A stretch of DNA of 25,926 nt from an uncultured Holdemanella sp. (GTDB taxonomy: Bacteria > Bacillota_I > Bacilli_A > Erysipelotrichales > Erysipelotrichaceae): assembly GCF_934754935.1 (NCBI RefSeq), contig NZ_CAKVJB010000034.1, forward strand, positions 1 to 25,926, read 5' to 3'. Below the pieces are notes generated by a model. It saw only the letters and a program-made list of their open reading frames with translations. It was not told where the DNA came from and did not search any database. Shown in pieces: positions 7,945-15,767 of the stretch (positions are counted from its first letter, which is position 1; each line of letters begins with the position of its first letter). Both the position numbers and the translations under genes were made by a program.

Positions 7945-9300
7945 TCATGAAAGTTGTTCTCTAGAAGTGAATAATTTATATTTTCTTAAATCAAATATAT
8001 AGACAATCGAGCTTAATCCCCAAGTAATCGGATACAACCAATGCGTTAAATACAAACTATGTATGCTCTGTCCGATTGTCATCAACACAACAACACGAAC
8101 CGCACACCAACACACAAGCATGACCACCATTGGCATTACAGGACGTCCTAAACCTCTTAAAATACTAGAAACCACATGTGAAAAACCCAAAAGTATATAG
8201 AAGAAAGCACAAATTTTAGCACGATCCACACCAATCTTAATCACTTCTGGATTTTGATTAAAAAATGAAATAAAGGTTGGCGCAAACAAGTAGATCAAAA
8301 TACCTAAACATTCAATCATGAATAATGCTGCTACAAGCCCAAACAAAATTCCCTTTCGCGAACGTTCCTTTTGTCCGGCTCCTTCATTTTGTGAGACAAA
8401 TGTCGTAAGTGCCATCGAAAAAGAAATTTCAGGAAGGAAAATAAATCCTTCTACCTTTGAATATGCACCAATACCTGCAATTGCGGCTGCACCAAATGAA
8501 TTGATATACGATTGAATCATGACATTCGCAAAATCAATCACACAGCCTTGTAGTCCTGTTGGCAAGCCGTAAATACAGATTTGTTTCAAATTTTCAAAAT
8601 CCAAAGTTAAGTGTAGCCATGAAATATGCAAAATACTTTCTTCTCTTGCCAATTGTACAGCACACAAAAACATACTCGCAAATTCAGAAATGATTGTTGC
8701 CCAGGCAGCTCCTGCAACGCCCATCTTAAATACAGTGATAAATACCACATCTAAAACGACATTCAATATCGAACTGACAATCAAATAATATAGTGGATGT
8801 TTGGCATCGCCTCCAGCACGAATGATACCCACAAGCATGTTATATAAGACTAAAGAAAAACCGCCTAAAAAATAAATTTTTAAATATGTGGAAGATAAGC
8901 CAAATACTTCTTGTGGAGATCCCATCCACATCAACATTTGATCCGTTAATGCATAGCCACTCATTGTCATAATAAGCCCTAAGATAATACCGAATGTAGC
9001 TGTTGTATATACCGCTTTTTTTGTTCTAACCTCATCTTGAGCACCTATCGCATTGGCAATAATGACACTAGCTCCTGTCGCAAAGCCATTAAAAAAACCA
9101 ACAAACAAGAAAATCAACGAGCCAACACCAGTAACGGCAGCCAACGCATTCTGCCCTAGAAAATTTCCTACAATCAATGCATCTACAGTATTGTAGAGTT
9201 GCTGAAAAAGATATCCAATGAATATAGGTATCGCATAGCCAATGATTTGTTTGGCAATACTTCCTTTTGTCATTAATTGAATTGAATTTTGTTTTGCCAT
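7945..9300 (-). CDS. MATE family multidrug/sodium antiporter
   Basis: A 451-residue integral membrane protein with about twelve hydrophobic segments in two repeats. The N-terminal repeat has the MATE signature PIFIGYLFQQLYNTVDALIV, and the second has LPTGLQGCVIDFANVMIQSYI. Family members export cationic drugs or metabolites using sodium or proton gradients; the substrate cannot be read from the sequence. The start is the ATG at 9300, 5 bases after GGAGG; an upstream in-frame ATG at 9315 overlaps that ribosome site and is rejected. It follows the peptide-binding lipoprotein in the same direction, so read-through from the Trp-responsive leader is possible despite a hairpin between them. No terminator is visible after the gene; the pur attenuator would stop read-through. 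Confidence 0.9.
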   Translation of the reverse strand: MAKQNSIQLMTKGSIAKQIIGYAIPIFIGYLFQQLYNTVDALIVGNFLGQNALAAVTGVGSLIFLFVGFFNGFATGASVIIANAIGAQDEVRTKKAVYTTATFGIILGLIMTMSGYALTDQMLMWMGSPQEVFGLSSTYLKIYFLGGFSLVLYNMLVGIIRAGGDAKHPLYYLIVSSILNVVLDVVFITVFKMGVAGAAWATIISEFASMFLCAVQLAREESILHISWLHLTLDFENLKQICIYGLPTGLQGCVIDFANVMIQSYINSFGAAAIAGIGAYSKVEGFIFLPEISFSMALTTFVSQNEGAGQKERSRKGILFGLVAALFMIECLGILIYLFAPTFISFFNQNPEVIKIGVDRAKICAFFYILLGFSHVVSSILRGLGRPVMPMVVMLVCWCAVRVVVLMTIGQSIHSLYLTHWLYPITWGLSSIVYIFDLRKYKLFTSREQLS

Positions 9301-9318
9301 ATAATCCTCCCCCATACA

Positions 9319-9352
9319 AGAAAAGCCTGCACCAACATAAGTTAGTACAGGA
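9319..9352 (-). terminator. Hairpin between lipoprotein gene and MATE gene
   Basis: An 11-bp stem (9326-9336 with 9341-9351, two G-T pairs) with loop ATAA is followed on the minus strand by CTTTTCTTG. The T run is short, so termination is probably partial. Confidence 0.55.
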
Positions 9353-9395
9353 CTTTATTCTGCCCTAATATCCATTAGGATACATCATGTATTAT

Positions 9396-11057
9396 TTATT
9401 TACAATACATGCTATATGCTGTCGCAATCGATTGAGCCCAATTATAAATAGATGTTGTATGCATTCCTTTGATATTCTTGTTTCTTAAGCAATATGTTTT
9501 AGTAGAATCCACAGGTAAATAACCACATAGTTCACTTTGGCGAACCAACGCATTATGATAGTTTTCTTTAGACACTTCATTATCTGAAGTATACATACCT
9601 GCATCTAAATAAGCATCTAATTGTTCATCACTTAAACGACCGAAGTTATTTGTAGCGCCAGTTCTTAAAATAAAGTTAATGCCTGTATCATCTGGTGAGC
9701 CATAAGAAAATCCAAGATATGTCGCATCCCAACTATCTGTTTGTGCATCATCCTGCACTGTACTAATGACCGTATTAAATTCAACTGTATTGGCTTTAAA
9801 ATCAATGCCAATCGCATTTAAACATTTCTGTAAAACTGGAATCAAAGAATCCAAAGAATCCTTATCCTTATTTGCCAAGAAACGAACTGTTAATTTTTCA
9901 CCATCTTTATAGCGATATCCATCGTCTGCCAATGTATATCCAGCTTCATCTAAGATCTGGTTGGCCTTTTCAACATCATAATCATAATAAGTAACACCAT
10001 CCACATTTTCTTCATTACGAATCATTTTTCCATTATTTAAAGAAACAGGATTTCCAAAAGTACCAGGCTTATAGGCCATGCCATCAATTTGATAATAGTT
10101 ATCAATATATTCTTGGGCGTTAAATCCATATCCAATGGCTTTTCTTACCGCAACATCACTGCAAGCTCCCGCATATGAATTAAAGATAATGAAGCTTTCA
10201 CGATCACTTGGATAAGAATCTACGGATAAACTCTTATTCTTTTGAACAGATTTAATTTTATTTGCCTCAATCACATCTGGAATATAATCCACAGTTCCAT
10301 TTTCCAATTCTTTGACTTCTGTTGAAGTATCTGTCTTTTTGATCATGATCTTAGAAATTTGATATTGACCTTTTTTCGCTTTAAAATTTGGATTTGAAAC
10401 TAAGCTAGCTCCACTTGTCTTCTCAAATTTCTTCAATACATAAGCACCCGTTCCAATTGGCTTACTATTCTTCTTTTCAATGTTTTCTGTTTTACCTTTT
10501 TTATAATTTAAATATTCAGCACTACAGATCTTTTGTGTTCCAAGTGTAGAAACAGCATCAATTCTTGGTTTATCCAAATGGAAAACGACTGTATAGTTAT
10601 CTGGTGTTTCAATACCAGTAAAACTAGATGCATCTGCATCGTGATATTCACTATAGCCATCTAAGAAATCAACATTATTCGCAAAACGACCTGTATAGCT
10701 TGGATCTGCCATAACAGTAAATGTTGTTTGCACATCTTTTGAAGTAAACTTTGAACCATCACTAAATTTGATGCCTTTCTTTAATTTAAAAGTCATTGTC
10801 TTTCCATCCTCACTAATTTCAGGTAAGGACTTAGCCAAATCCGCAACTAACTCTCCTTTTTTGTTGTATTTCAACAATCCTTGATACACTAAATCCACCA
10901 CATAAGAATCATTTGTCGTTTGGTAATACATAGGTGAAAAAGTTCCATTCATTTCAGAACTTAATCCTACTGTCAACACTTGATCATTACCTGTAGCTTT
11001 TGCGCTACATCCACACATTAATAAAGCTAATCCACATACTAATAATTTCTTGTACAT
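9396..11057 (-). CDS. Extracellular solute-binding lipoprotein, family 5 (oligopeptide/dipeptide type), Trp-regulated
   Basis: A 553-residue secreted lipoprotein: signal peptide MYKKLLVCGLALLMCGC with the probable lipidated Cys17 (the lipobox is imperfect, MCGC). The mature part carries the SBP_bac_5 pattern: VVDLVYQGLLKYNKKGELVADLAKSLPEIS, FKLKKGIKFSDGSKFTSKDV, and IGTGAYVLKKF. It should bind peptides outside the membrane and hand them to an ABC permease, but no permease or ATPase gene is in the window. The start ATG has AGGAGG 9 bases upstream. Expression is expected to depend on the T-box and the Trp-rich leader peptide ahead of it. It has only two Trp (SWDATY, NWAQ); the close paralogue at 15768-17450 has four, with Tyr and Leu here at two aligned Trp positions. 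Exact ligand unknown. Confidence 0.9.
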   Translation of the reverse strand: MYKKLLVCGLALLMCGCSAKATGNDQVLTVGLSSEMNGTFSPMYYQTTNDSYVVDLVYQGLLKYNKKGELVADLAKSLPEISEDGKTMTFKLKKGIKFSDGSKFTSKDVQTTFTVMADPSYTGRFANNVDFLDGYSEYHDADASSFTGIETPDNYTVVFHLDKPRIDAVSTLGTQKICSAEYLNYKKGKTENIEKKNSKPIGTGAYVLKKFEKTSGASLVSNPNFKAKKGQYQISKIMIKKTDTSTEVKELENGTVDYIPDVIEANKIKSVQKNKSLSVDSYPSDRESFIIFNSYAGACSDVAVRKAIGYGFNAQEYIDNYYQIDGMAYKPGTFGNPVSLNNGKMIRNEENVDGVTYYDYDVEKANQILDEAGYTLADDGYRYKDGEKLTVRFLANKDKDSLDSLIPVLQKCLNAIGIDFKANTVEFNTVISTVQDDAQTDSWDATYLGFSYGSPDDTGINFILRTGATNNFGRLSDEQLDAYLDAGMYTSDNEVSKENYHNALVRQSELCGYLPVDSTKTYCLRNKNIKGMHTTSIYNWAQSIATAYSMYCK

Positions 11058-11066
11058 CCTCTTCTA

Positions 11067-11072
11067 CCTCCT
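11067..11072 (-). promoter_or_regulatory. Ribosome binding site of the lipoprotein gene, within reach of the leader stop codon
   Basis: AGGAGG, 9 bases before the lipoprotein ATG and 6 bases after the TAG of the Trp leader peptide. A ribosome terminating on the leader would cover it; one stalled at the Trp codons would leave it free. Confidence 0.8.
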
Positions 11073-11078
11073 AATTAT

Positions 11079-11111
11079 CTATTCTTTGTACCACCACCAG
11101 TCAGTTAACAC
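11079..11111 (-). CDS. Trp leader peptide with three consecutive Trp codons
   Basis: GTG at 11111 opens a 10-codon frame encoding MLTDWWWYKE, ending in TAG at 11079-11081. The three Trp codons are contiguous (11091-11099). AAGGAG (11123-11128) is 11 bases upstream, slightly far. An ATG at 11116-11118 in another frame is closer to that site but reads only MKSVN and stops at 11101-11103, just before the Trp run. Length, three tandem Trp codons, placement after a T-box and 6-base distance to the next ribosome site match the rtpA (anti-TRAP) leader peptide of B. subtilis as I know it. Translation of this frame is inference. Confidence 0.75.
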   Translation of the reverse strand: MLTDWWWYKE

Positions 11112-11130
11112 TTTTCATCACTCTCCTTAT

Positions 11131-11400
11131 AAATAAAAAATCCTGCATCAAATTAAAAATTTGACACAGGACAGAATATCAAAATAATCTGCGGTACCAC
11201 CTGAATTGGTATAGTTATCCCCACCTCTAGAATGCCATCACATTCGATCCATTTAACGCACGGAACACGTCGCAGCTACTCAGAATTTCTTTTCACCTTG
11301 CCCTTGAAAGTCCATTTGCCAAGTCGTAATAATCTAGCTTCCACCATGACTAGAATCTCTTTGTATCCGGTTCTTAGTTTGATCTCTTTCGCATCGGTTG
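11131..11400 (-). ncRNA. T-box riboswitch (tRNA-sensing leader), probably Trp
   Basis: Minus-strand leader RNA. The T-box core GGTGGTACCGCAG lies at 11189-11201, within an antiterminator. The terminator is a 14-bp stem (11141-11154 with 11158-11171, loop of three) followed by TTTTTTATTT. Stem I features include AAAGAGA (GA motif) and ATGGTGGAAG near 11350. Base-stem halves GAAAG (11386-11390) and CTTTC (11306-11310) flank a loop reading CAAA-TGG-A; this matches the GAAA-specifier-A arrangement of the glyQS T-box and points to UGG (Trp) at 11312-11314. The downstream Trp leader peptide supports this. The antiterminator bulge UGGU would pair best with discriminator A, whereas bacterial tRNA-Trp usually has G, so UGG would need a U-G wobble; AUG overlapping it is the alternative. 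Confidence 0.9.
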
Positions 11401-11405
11401 CCTAT

Positions 11406-11434
11406 AGGATACACCTAACACGGCTTGTTTTCAA
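11406..11434 (-). promoter_or_regulatory. Candidate promoter for the T-box transcript
   Basis: Minus strand: TTGAAA (11429-11434), 17-base spacer, TATCCT (11406-11411). It lies in the gap after the glycyl radical enzyme gene, just upstream of the first T-box stem. Confidence 0.5.
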
Positions 11435-11460
11435 TACTTTTTTCAGTTTATTTCATTTTT

Positions 11461-13878
11461 TTACATCAAAGACTGCTCTGTTCTCCCGATAATATCATCT
11501 TGCGTCTTTTTGGAAAGCACATTGAAGAAAGCACTATATCCAGCTACACGAACAATTAAATCTTTATGTTTTTCAGGATGCTTCTGCGCATCAATCAAAG
11601 TTTCCTTAGACACAATGTTATATTGCACATGATATCCATGTAAACGATTGAAGAATGTTTGAATCAACAATTCTAATTTTTGACGGTTTTCCTCTGTTGA
11701 CAACATTTGCGGCGTCATTTTTTGATTTAGTAAAACTCCACCTGTAATTTTATTTGTACGAAGCTTAGATACACTTTTAAATACAGCCGTTGGACCATTC
11801 TTATCACTATTATGGGCTGGACTGCAACCTTCTGCCAAAGGTTCGAACGCATTTCGCCCATCTGGTGTAGCCATCGTTGACATTCCTTGTCCAACATTCG
11901 CACTGATTGATGAAGTTCCCGCATAACGAATTCCACCAATTGGTCCTCTATTATATCGCGTATTTGGATATTTTTCGATTTCATCAATATAAGAATCATA
12001 CGCTTCTACAATCAATTGATCTACGTAGTCATCATCATTTCCGTATTTTGGAGCTTCACAAATCAACATTTCCTGAATCTTCTTATTTTCTGGTGATGAA
12101 AAATCATCTAAGATTGCAGCCCATAATTCTTGTCTTGTGATTTTCTTTTCTTCATATACCAACTTCTTTATTGCGGCCAAACAATCTGCCATATTTGCGA
12201 TTCCAACTTGTAGACCAGAAATAAAATCATATACAGCTCCACCTTCTTTGATTGTTTTACCTCTGGCAATGCAATCATCAGTTAAAGCTGAGCAAAGAAC
12301 ATCGGGTACATCTCTTTCAGACGCTTTATCAATCGCATTTTCAACAATCACACTATAACGAGTAATTTCCCTAACCGTCTTATCCCATGCCTTTAAAAGT
12401 TCTTCATAACTTTCCATTTCGGTAAAATAACCATAACCCTTTGTGAAACGTTTATTACTTGTTAGATCCACACCATTATTCATCGTACACAAAAGCATTC
12501 TTGGAAAATTAATATAAGACATTCCCGTGCAACGATATCCCCATTTACCTGGAACCGCTGTTTCTACACAGCCTATGGCACTGTAATTATAGGCATCTTC
12601 TTCTTTAACGCCCCAATCCATAAACGATGGAATAATAATTTCATCATTATTCAATGCTGGCATACCAAATCCCAATCGCATAACTTCTACACATTCATCC
12701 AAAAATTGTTTATTAATATTCTTATGATAGCGCACAGTTAAATTCGGTTGTGTCAATCTTGTCTGTGCAACCGATTTTAATACTAAGAAACTCAAGTCAT
12801 TGACCGCATCCTTTTTATCTGTTGTCTGACCTGCAATCGTTACATTTTGATACATAGGAGAACCTGCTGAACTTAATGTGTGGGCTTGAGAACGTACTTT
12901 ATTGATTGTTAGTGTTTTGATCCACAAACAAGTCAATAGTTCCAAAGCTTCTGCTTCTGTAATATTTCCGCTTTTAATATCTCGATCATAATATGGATAC
13001 ATATATTGATCGAATCTTCCATAGCTCAAAGAATGTCCATTGGATTCAATTTGTAAAATCAATTGAATAAACCATACGGATTGTACAGCTTCTTGAAAGG
13101 TTTCTGCTGGTTCATACGGCACTTTTGCACAAATTTTGCTGATTTCTAATAATTCAATCTTTCTTTCTAGATCCAATTCTCTTTCTGCTAAATTCTTTGC
13201 AAGAACACTGTAACGGTTCGCGAAAGTACGTACTGCATCTAACACAATAAGAACTGCATTATAGAAACAATACTTGTCAATACTATCAGGGGATGTCAAA
13301 TCTAGAGAAGCTTTACATTCTTTTACACGCTTTTCATATCCTTTTAATCCATCCTTTAAAATTCGTTCATAGTTCACGGCCAAATGCGCATCTCCGGCAT
13401 TTAACTTACCTTCCATTCCAAATACACCGGTTTCCATAAAAACACGAACTTCTTCAGGAAGAAGTGCTTCACCTCTTGCACGTAAATTATTGTTTTCCCA
13501 GAATGGCGCAATTTCTCTAAGTTGTTCTTTCGTCTTTTCTGTGATATAGAATACGTCCCCATCTCTTTTTTCAAACTGATCCAATTCGTTGATCACAAAT
13601 TCCATAGTATATTCAGGAAAAATTGGAGCATTACGATTCTTAGTCGCTTGGTTTCCTGCCAAAAGAGATTTATCCTCAATATATATACTCATATGATCCA
13701 ATATTTTTTCTAGCATTTTAGCTCGAACCATTACTCGTGGTTGATTTAAATTTTCTTTATAAGCTTCTGTAGCTAAAATGGCACGTTCGGCATCAATATA
13801 AGGTTTCTCATCCAATACTTCTTCACGAAAATCCTTCATTCGTTTAGTCAATGTTCCAAAATGTTCTGCATTTTCCAT
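11461..13878 (-). CDS. Glycyl radical enzyme, YbiW type (probable 1,5-anhydroglucitol-6-phosphate lyase; not pyruvate formate-lyase)
   Basis: An 805-residue oxygen-sensitive enzyme. The radical Gly780 lies in RVAGYSAFF near the C-terminus, and the thiyl Cys437 and base Glu439 lie in AIGCVETAVPGKWGYRCTGMS. Pyruvate formate-lyase has a Cys-Cys pair instead. Blocks QLILQIESNGHS, AGSPMYQNVTI, QPNLTVRYH, GMPALNNDEI, APKYGNDDD and YAGTSSISANV closely follow E. coli YbiW as I recall it. YbiW is reported to open the ring of 1,5-anhydroglucitol-6-phosphate, giving 1-deoxyfructose-6-phosphate for an FSA aldolase. Start ATG 13878 has AGGAGAG 5 bases upstream; an extension to 13941 would run across the promoter. 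Its activase and a DeoR regulator are divergent. No aldolase or sugar transporter is in view, so the substrate is inferred. Confidence 0.88.
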   Translation of the reverse strand: MENAEHFGTLTKRMKDFREEVLDEKPYIDAERAILATEAYKENLNQPRVMVRAKMLEKILDHMSIYIEDKSLLAGNQATKNRNAPIFPEYTMEFVINELDQFEKRDGDVFYITEKTKEQLREIAPFWENNNLRARGEALLPEEVRVFMETGVFGMEGKLNAGDAHLAVNYERILKDGLKGYEKRVKECKASLDLTSPDSIDKYCFYNAVLIVLDAVRTFANRYSVLAKNLAERELDLERKIELLEISKICAKVPYEPAETFQEAVQSVWFIQLILQIESNGHSLSYGRFDQYMYPYYDRDIKSGNITEAEALELLTCLWIKTLTINKVRSQAHTLSSAGSPMYQNVTIAGQTTDKKDAVNDLSFLVLKSVAQTRLTQPNLTVRYHKNINKQFLDECVEVMRLGFGMPALNNDEIIIPSFMDWGVKEEDAYNYSAIGCVETAVPGKWGYRCTGMSYINFPRMLLCTMNNGVDLTSNKRFTKGYGYFTEMESYEELLKAWDKTVREITRYSVIVENAIDKASERDVPDVLCSALTDDCIARGKTIKEGGAVYDFISGLQVGIANMADCLAAIKKLVYEEKKITRQELWAAILDDFSSPENKKIQEMLICEAPKYGNDDDYVDQLIVEAYDSYIDEIEKYPNTRYNRGPIGGIRYAGTSSISANVGQGMSTMATPDGRNAFEPLAEGCSPAHNSDKNGPTAVFKSVSKLRTNKITGGVLLNQKMTPQMLSTEENRQKLELLIQTFFNRLHGYHVQYNIVSKETLIDAQKHPEKHKDLIVRVAGYSAFFNVLSKKTQDDIIGRTEQSLM

Positions 13879-13895
13879 ATATACTCTCCTGTTCA

Positions 13896-13989
13896 TTTCA
13901 TTCGTAACTAATATCTGTTTTAAAAGTATCATCCAACTCATATTATGTCAATATATTTCATTCGTAATTTTATGAACTTTCATTTGCAA
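13896..13989. repeat. Three copies of a 12-bp operator-like repeat, TTTCATTCGTAA
   Basis: Plus-strand copies at 13896-13907 and 13956-13967 are identical; a third at 13978-13989 reads TTTCATTTGCAA (two changes). All are in the same orientation, 60 and 22 bases apart. The first lies just downstream of the start site predicted for the glycyl radical enzyme, the second abuts its -35 box, and the third covers the -35 region of the activase promoter. They are the best candidates for the binding sites of the DeoR regulator at 14990-15736. Confidence 0.65.
13923..13951 (-). promoter_or_regulatory. Promoter of the glycyl radical enzyme gene
   Basis: Minus strand: consensus TTGACA (13946-13951), 17-base spacer, TACTTT (13923-13928). 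It is bracketed by two copies of the TTTCATTCGTAA repeat. Confidence 0.65.
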
Positions 13990-14006
13990 CTTCAACATGT
14001 TATAAT
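13978..14006 (+). promoter_or_regulatory. Promoter of the activase-deoR operon
   Basis: Plus strand: TATAAT at 14001-14006 with a weak -35 (TTTCAT, 13978-13983) at 17 bases. The -35 lies inside the third operator-like repeat, which fits repression by steric block. AAGGAG at 14013-14018 serves the activase ATG. Confidence 0.6.
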
Positions 14007-14027
14007 ACATTTAAGGAGATCAACACA

Positions 14028-14942
14028 ATGAAAATAGCAAATCGAAATACAACAGGTATTATTTTTAATATTCAAAAATTCAGTGTAAATGACGGTCCAG
14101 GCATTCGTACTACCGTTTTTCTAAAGGGATGTCCCCTTCGTTGCAAGTGGTGTGCAAATCCTGAGAGTCAGCTTGTGCAAACACAAATTCTTTGGGATCA
14201 AAAAAAATGTATAAACTGTCAGCATTGCATTGAAACTTGTCCAAAGAATGCCATTAAAATAAGTGAGAAATCTATCAAAATCAACCATAGTCAGTGTAGT
14301 GGATGTAAGAAATGTGTATGTGAATGTCCAAAAAATGCATTAAGTGCACAAGGTGAACAAAAATCAGTGGAAGAAGTACTTAAAATTGTTTTACAAGATC
14401 AAGTATTCTACGAAGAAAGTGGTGGTGGACTTACTCTTTCTGGAGGTGAACTCTTACTTCAACCAGATTTTTCAAGAGAACTTCTTCTAGCAGCTAAAGA
14501 AGAGAGGGTTCATACGTGTTGTGAAACAACTGGTTTTGCGACACAAGAAACATTTGATTGGGTCATGGAACAGGTTGATTACATTCTTTTTGATATGAAA
14601 CATTGGAGTTCAGGCAAGCACATAGAAGGTACAAACGTTTCAAACGAATTGCCTTTGCTCAACATGAAACATGCCATTGAAAATGGAAAAACTGTTCTTC
14701 CGCGAATCCCTGTCATTCCAGGATTTAATGATTCTTTAGAAGACGCAAAAGAATTTTCAAAAACACTTCATAACATGGGAATAAACAAGTGTCAGCTTCT
14801 ACCATTCCATCAATTTGGAGAAAATAAATATCATCTTTTAAACCAAAAATATGATTATGAAAATGTTCCTTCATATCATCCAGAAGATTTAAAAGAGTAT
14901 TTAAATGTATTTAAAGAAAATAATATAAATGCTTTCATTTGA
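14028..14942 (+). CDS. Glycyl radical enzyme activating enzyme (radical SAM)
   Basis: Installs the radical on Gly780 of the divergent partner enzyme using S-adenosylmethionine and a 4Fe-4S cluster. The 304-residue protein has the radical-SAM triplet Cys35, Cys39, Cys42 within GPGIRTTVFLKGCPLRCKWC. It also carries a ferredoxin-like insert with two further 4Fe-4S motifs: Cys61/64/67/71 (CINCQHCIETCP) and Cys90/93/96/100. That insert marks the activases of dehydratase- and YbiW-type enzymes rather than the short PflA. GGGLTLSGGELLLQ is the SAM-binding segment. ATG has AAGGAG 9 bases upstream. deoR follows after 47 bp in the same transcript. Confidence 0.94.
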   Translation: MKIANRNTTGIIFNIQKFSVNDGPGIRTTVFLKGCPLRCKWCANPESQLVQTQILWDQKKCINCQHCIETCPKNAIKISEKSIKINHSQCSGCKKCVCECPKNALSAQGEQKSVEEVLKIVLQDQVFYEESGGGLTLSGGELLLQPDFSRELLLAAKEERVHTCCETTGFATQETFDWVMEQVDYILFDMKHWSSGKHIEGTNVSNELPLLNMKHAIENGKTVLPRIPVIPGFNDSLEDAKEFSKTLHNMGINKCQLLPFHQFGENKYHLLNQKYDYENVPSYHPEDLKEYLNVFKENNINAFI

Positions 14943-14989
14943 AACCAAAAACACTTATTATATAAACAAAATGATAGGAATCGATATAA

Positions 14990-15736
14990 ATGAAAAATAG
15001 AACAAATAAAATATTAGAATTACTGACATCTGAAAAGAAAGTTGAAGTTTCTCAATTAGCTGAATATTTAGATGTTTCACAGGTGACGGTCCGCAAAGAT
15101 TTAGATGCATTAGAAACTAAAGGAATCATCAAGCGTGAACATGGTTATGCTGTTTTATGTAGTGCAGATGATATCAATGGCAGAATCGCATATCATTATG
15201 AAGAAAAGAAGCAAATAGCCTTAAAAGCTGCCGAACTTGTAAGTGAGGGCGATACAATTATGATTGAAAGTGGTAGTTGTTGTGCACTTTTAGCCGATAC
15301 GTTAACACAACTTCATAAAGACTTAACAATCATAACTAACAGTGCTTTTATCGCAGAATATATCCGTGGAAAATCTAATTTTCAAATCATCCTTCTAGGT
15401 GGTATTTATCAACAAGATTCACAAGTTATGGTCGGCCCTATGGTGCAAGAATGTGTGTCCAACTTTTTTGTCGATTATTTTTTCATCGGTACAGATGGAT
15501 ATGATTCTAGAATAGGCTTTTCAAATCGTGATCAGATGCGAGCGCAAGCCGTACGTGATATGTCTCATCAAGCTGAACAAATCGTTGTCTTAACAGAGAG
15601 TGATAAATTTTCTAAGCGTGGTGTTGTACCATTAAATTTGAAAGATAAAGTAAAAACGGTTATAACTGATCATTCTATTGATTCTTCCTATATCGAAGAG
15701 CTCAATAACCAGAACATTCAAATCATTAAGGTCTAA
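14990..15736 (+). CDS. DeoR family transcriptional regulator
   Basis: A 248-residue DeoR-type repressor with the N-terminal winged helix-turn-helix VSQLAEYLDVSQVTVRKDLDALETKG (about 20-45) and a C-terminal sugar-phosphate-sensing DeoRC domain (about 75-230), including IMIESGSCCALLADTL, IGTDGYD and VLTESDKFSKRG. Family members usually respond to phosphorylated sugars, which fits a module acting on a sugar phosphate. The usual RxHGGA after the helix is REHGYA here. A TAGGAA site about 12 bases upstream is weak. It probably controls the divergent promoters through the repeat at 13896-13989. Confidence 0.93.
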   Translation: MKNRTNKILELLTSEKKVEVSQLAEYLDVSQVTVRKDLDALETKGIIKREHGYAVLCSADDINGRIAYHYEEKKQIALKAAELVSEGDTIMIESGSCCALLADTLTQLHKDLTIITNSAFIAEYIRGKSNFQIILLGGIYQQDSQVMVGPMVQECVSNFFVDYFFIGTDGYDSRIGFSNRDQMRAQAVRDMSHQAEQIVVLTESDKFSKRGVVPLNLKDKVKTVITDHSIDSSYIEELNNQNIQIIKV

Positions 15737-15767
15737 AAAAAGGATTTCAAACGAAATCCTTTTTTTA
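15735..15767. terminator. Bidirectional intrinsic terminator
   Basis: GGATTTC (15742-15748), loop AAAC, GAAATCC (15753-15759), flanked by seven A on the left and seven T on the right. It serves deoR on the plus strand and the convergent lipoprotein gene on the minus strand. Confidence 0.93.

Noticed and set aside
11085..11100. A second T-box-like GGTGGTAC downstream of the T-box terminator
   Set aside because: It is explained by the run of three TGG codons plus TAC in the leader peptide; no ACCGC follows and no terminator is near.
11101..11118. ATG-started mini-ORF MKSVN overlapping the Trp leader in another frame
   Set aside because: Its spacing to AAGGAG is short and it stops before the Trp codons; the GTG frame reproduces the known 10-residue triple-Trp pattern. 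I keep it as a possible rival start.
11461..13878. Annotation as pyruvate formate-lyase
   Set aside because: There is a single Cys followed by V-E (GCVE) rather than the Cys-Cys pair of PflB.
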